Positions 5,623 through 7,282 of a stretch of DNA of 7,282 nucleotides are shown piece after piece (the first letter of the stretch is position 1; every line of letters starts with the position of its first letter). This DNA comes from an uncultured Phycisphaera sp. Lineage in GTDB: Bacteria; Planctomycetota; Phycisphaerae; Phycisphaerales; SM1A02. A program made the position numbers and the translations under genes. Location: positions 1 to 7,282 of the forward strand of contig CALDQF010000153.1 in the NCBI GenBank assembly GCA_937911845.1. Direction: 5' to 3'. The notes beneath the pieces were generated by a model. It did not search any database, was not told where the DNA came from, and was given only the letters and a program-made list of their open reading frames with translations.

Positions 5623-6759
5623 GTGTCGATCTTCCTCCCTTGTCTTCTGTTGACTCTGCTGCCGGCGAGTAACTCTGGCGATCGCCCGCAGTTGAATATC
5701 GTCAACGGCAGCCGGCAGCCGGTGGTGGTGCACTGGATCCCTGAAGGGGGAGATCCAGTCCCAGTTGACACGGTCCCTCCTTTGGGCTCCCGCCGTATTC
5801 GCACCCACCTGGGGCACCAGTTCATCTTGGTGGGTCAGCACGACCTCCGTGAGATTTCACTTGAGAGCGTGGCCTTGCATCAAGCGGTGAGATTTGAGCC
5901 TCCGGATCCCGATGGGGTTCCCTCGATGTACACCCAGCGTTTCGATGCTGGCGGTTTTCCGATTGTGGCTTCGGCCAAGGTCAATCCGTACGCTCTGGAG
6001 GAGGCGAGGTATCTGGTCAATCAAATGTTGGGAGGCCAGGACGAACTCCGTCAGGCCATCATTGCCAGCGGTGCCCGCTTGTGCATTTTGGCTTCGAATG
6101 AATACACCACCGACCTTCCGGAATGGTCTTGGCTCGCTCAATTGGAACGAGATGACTTCGATGGGGTTTCAGCCAAGGACTACTACGACCGTCGGGCCCG
6201 CGGCATGGGGGGAAGTCTGACGGACCCGTTCTGTTCCTGCGGGGAAGAGAATCTTCTTGGTTACAGGGGCGATCCCTACTCCACCGAGAACATCTTGGTG
6301 CATGAGTTTGCCCACTGCGTGCATCTGAGAGGGATGTCCAATCTTGATACCACTTTTGATGATCGAGTCAAAGATGCCTATCAACACGCCATGCGTCAAG
6401 GGTTGTGGTCTGGCAAGTATGCCGCAGTCAACCACCATGAATATTTCGCCGAAGGCGTCCAGAGTTGGTTCAACACCAACCGCCAGAATGATCATGACCA
6501 CAACCATGTGGACACTCGCGAAGAGTTGCAATCCTACGACCCGGGCCTCGCTTCACTGATAGAAGAGGTGTTTGGTGATGGGGCGTTCAGGTACACCCAC
6601 CCGCTGACCCGGCTTACGGGACATTTGGAGGGATACCAGCCTTCAAAGTCACCAAAGTTCGAATGGCCAAAACGACTTGCTCCAGCCATCTTAAGTATTC
6701 GAGCCCAGACCCAAAACCGCATTGATTTGGCTGCAGGTTTAGCACGAATGGGTGAATAA
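5623..6759 (+). CDS. Secreted VHL-beta-like domain fused to HExxH zinc metallopeptidase-like domain
   Basis: A 378-residue exported protein. Residues 1-18 form a signal peptide (IFLPCLLLTLLPAS) with no basic n-region. Residues about 21-74 resemble the beta domain of the von Hippel-Lindau tumour suppressor: NGS, a conserved Trp38, GGDPVP, TVPPLGSRRI and LGHQFIL align without gaps to the human protein as I remember it. Residues about 120-335 are a zincin-like domain: PFCSCGEENLL (202-212), then ILVHEFAHCVH with His227, Glu228 and His231. EYFAEGVQ (273-280) is the likely third zinc ligand region (Glu273 or Glu277), as in gluzincins. A His-rich stretch NDHDHNH (289-295) follows. The likely role is an extracellular peptidase or peptide-binding protein; the substrate is unknown. 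The start is GTG 5623. It is preceded by direct repeats and converges tightly with the fasciclin gene. The metal-site motif is certain; the VHL relation is strong but judged by eye. Confidence 0.8.
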   Translation: MSIFLPCLLLTLLPASNSGDRPQLNIVNGSRQPVVVHWIPEGGDPVPVDTVPPLGSRRIRTHLGHQFILVGQHDLREISLESVALHQAVRFEPPDPDGVPSMYTQRFDAGGFPIVASAKVNPYALEEARYLVNQMLGGQDELRQAIIASGARLCILASNEYTTDLPEWSWLAQLERDDFDGVSAKDYYDRRARGMGGSLTDPFCSCGEENLLGYRGDPYSTENILVHEFAHCVHLRGMSNLDTTFDDRVKDAYQHAMRQGLWSGKYAAVNHHEYFAEGVQSWFNTNRQNDHDHNHVDTREELQSYDPGLASLIEEVFGDGAFRYTHPLTRLTGHLEGYQPSKSPKFEWPKRLAPAILSIRAQTQNRIDLAAGLARMGE

Positions 6760-6762
6760 ACC

Positions 6763-7282
6763 TCAACTGGTACTGGTCATCATCATGTCTTCGGAGGCCA
6801 GAAGTGTGTCGATGATCTCCCGATAGGCCCAAGCCTGATCTCGTGGTTCATGCATGTCGACCACCCGATTGAATTCACCCAGAAGCCGCTTCCGAGCCTT
6901 TTCAGGGATACCCCAACTGTCTGTATTCAGTACAGCATCCAACGCAGTGGCGTATACCGCGGCACAGCCGATGGGATCGCCGTCGTTGTACAGGGGGACT
7001 CCGCGACGCAGGGCACGTTCCAAGAAAGCTTGGCATGGCGACAGGGGCAGTGGGGGCGGCATCAGGACTCGGTCGATCAGGTGAACGACGCCGTTGGATG
7101 CGGTTACGTCGGTGGTTTCAACCACAACGTCTTCGCCCACAAAGACTCGGCCTCGGACCAAATCAAGTTCAAGCGTTGTCCCCGCGAGAGTTTTCAATGA
7201 AGTCTCACCGGACAGAATTCGGTTGGCGTCGAATCGGCCGGCGACCACGTGGTGGGTCAAAATTCGAGTCAGCACCGGCTTG
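6763..7282 (-). CDS. Fasciclin (FAS1) domain protein with extra C-terminal module, 5' end outside window
   Basis: The frame is open to the right edge of the window; the GTG at 7275 is very likely internal, since the two codons before it (Lys-Pro) also fit a FAS1 domain. Numbering from that GTG, residues 1-73 are the C-terminal half of FAS1: LTRILTHHVVAG (H2-type box), a GTTLELDL strand, and ASNGVVHLIDRVLMPP (59-74). FAS1 proteins are exported adhesion or matrix-binding proteins. Residues about 79-161 form a second, mostly helical module containing RRGVPLYNDGDPIGCAAVYA, two Cys residues (81 and 104), and WAYREIIDTLLASE near the end. I cannot name that module; I have a faint recollection of similar segments in planctomycete proteins. 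The protein ends in MMMTSTS. Its stop is 3 bases from the stop of the converging VHL-like gene. Confidence 0.8.
   Translation of the reverse strand, partial: KPVLTRILTHHVVAGRFDANRILSGETSLKTLAGTTLELDLVRGRVFVGEDVVVETTDVTASNGVVHLIDRVLMPPPLPLSPCQAFLERALRRGVPLYNDGDPIGCAAVYATALDAVLNTDSWGIPEKARKRLLGEFNRVVDMHEPRDQAWAYREIIDTLLASEDMMMTSTS

Noticed and set aside
6766..6786. Short tandem units ACTGGT x2 and CAT x3 at the end of the fasciclin gene
   Set aside because: They only encode the STST and MMM residues of the protein tail and are too short to count as a repeat element.
1..7282. CRISPR array, tRNA/rRNA genes, insertion sequence or defence system
   Set aside because: No regular spacer array, no cloverleaf or rRNA sequence, no transposase or terminal inverted repeats, and no nuclease/toxin pair were seen on either strand.

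Overview
The window reads like a piece of a bacterial chromosome of roughly 50-60% G+C from the phylum Planctomycetota, most likely a Phycisphaerae-type member. The grounds are a secreted hydrolase ending in a short dockerin-like tail (DADGDGEVGFGDL ... SWG ... NWGPC), a TPR-sulfotransferase fusion, a fasciclin-domain protein with an extra C-terminal module, and a secreted protein pairing a VHL-beta-like domain with a zinc-protease motif. The assignment is an inference from protein style; the window has no rRNA, tRNA or other marker gene.

Region 1 (1-2538, plus strand) is a compact, probably co-transcribed run. It holds the 3' part of a TonB-family energy transducer, a secreted or periplasmic TPR protein 27 bases downstream, and an AlkA-like DNA-3-methyladenine glycosylase 6 bases after that, apparently starting at TTG. 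The TonB-then-TPR order matches the end of the ExbB/ExbB/ExbD/TonB/TPR clusters known for TonB2-type uptake systems, so exbB/exbD genes are expected just upstream of the window. The glycosylase is a DNA-repair passenger.

Region 2 (2557-4047, minus strand) is a convergent gene for a protein with N-terminal TPRs and a C-terminal PAPS-dependent sulfotransferase domain. Its base composition is visibly more A+T-rich than its neighbours.

Region 3 (4048-5622) begins with a divergent intergenic region and a secreted alpha/beta-hydrolase (4193-5227) carrying the dockerin-like tail. A 395-base stretch without an obvious large gene follows. Inside it I find a 58-codon minus-strand reading frame (5364-5540) encoding a two-helix membrane miniprotein. 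Next to the following gene is a set of 11-bp-spaced direct repeats (CTTAACA) that look like an OmpR/PhoB-class operator.

Region 4 (5623-7282) holds the VHL-beta/HExxH protein on the plus strand. It meets the fasciclin-domain gene on the minus strand with only 3 bases between the two stop codons; the fasciclin gene runs off the end of the window.

Functionally, most products act at or outside the cell envelope: TonB energy transduction, a secreted esterase, a secreted protease-like protein and a fasciclin-domain protein. The sulfotransferase probably modifies surface or exported molecules. The most unusual item is the VHL-beta/metalloprotease fusion with its repeat-bearing upstream region and the unannotated miniprotein beside it.
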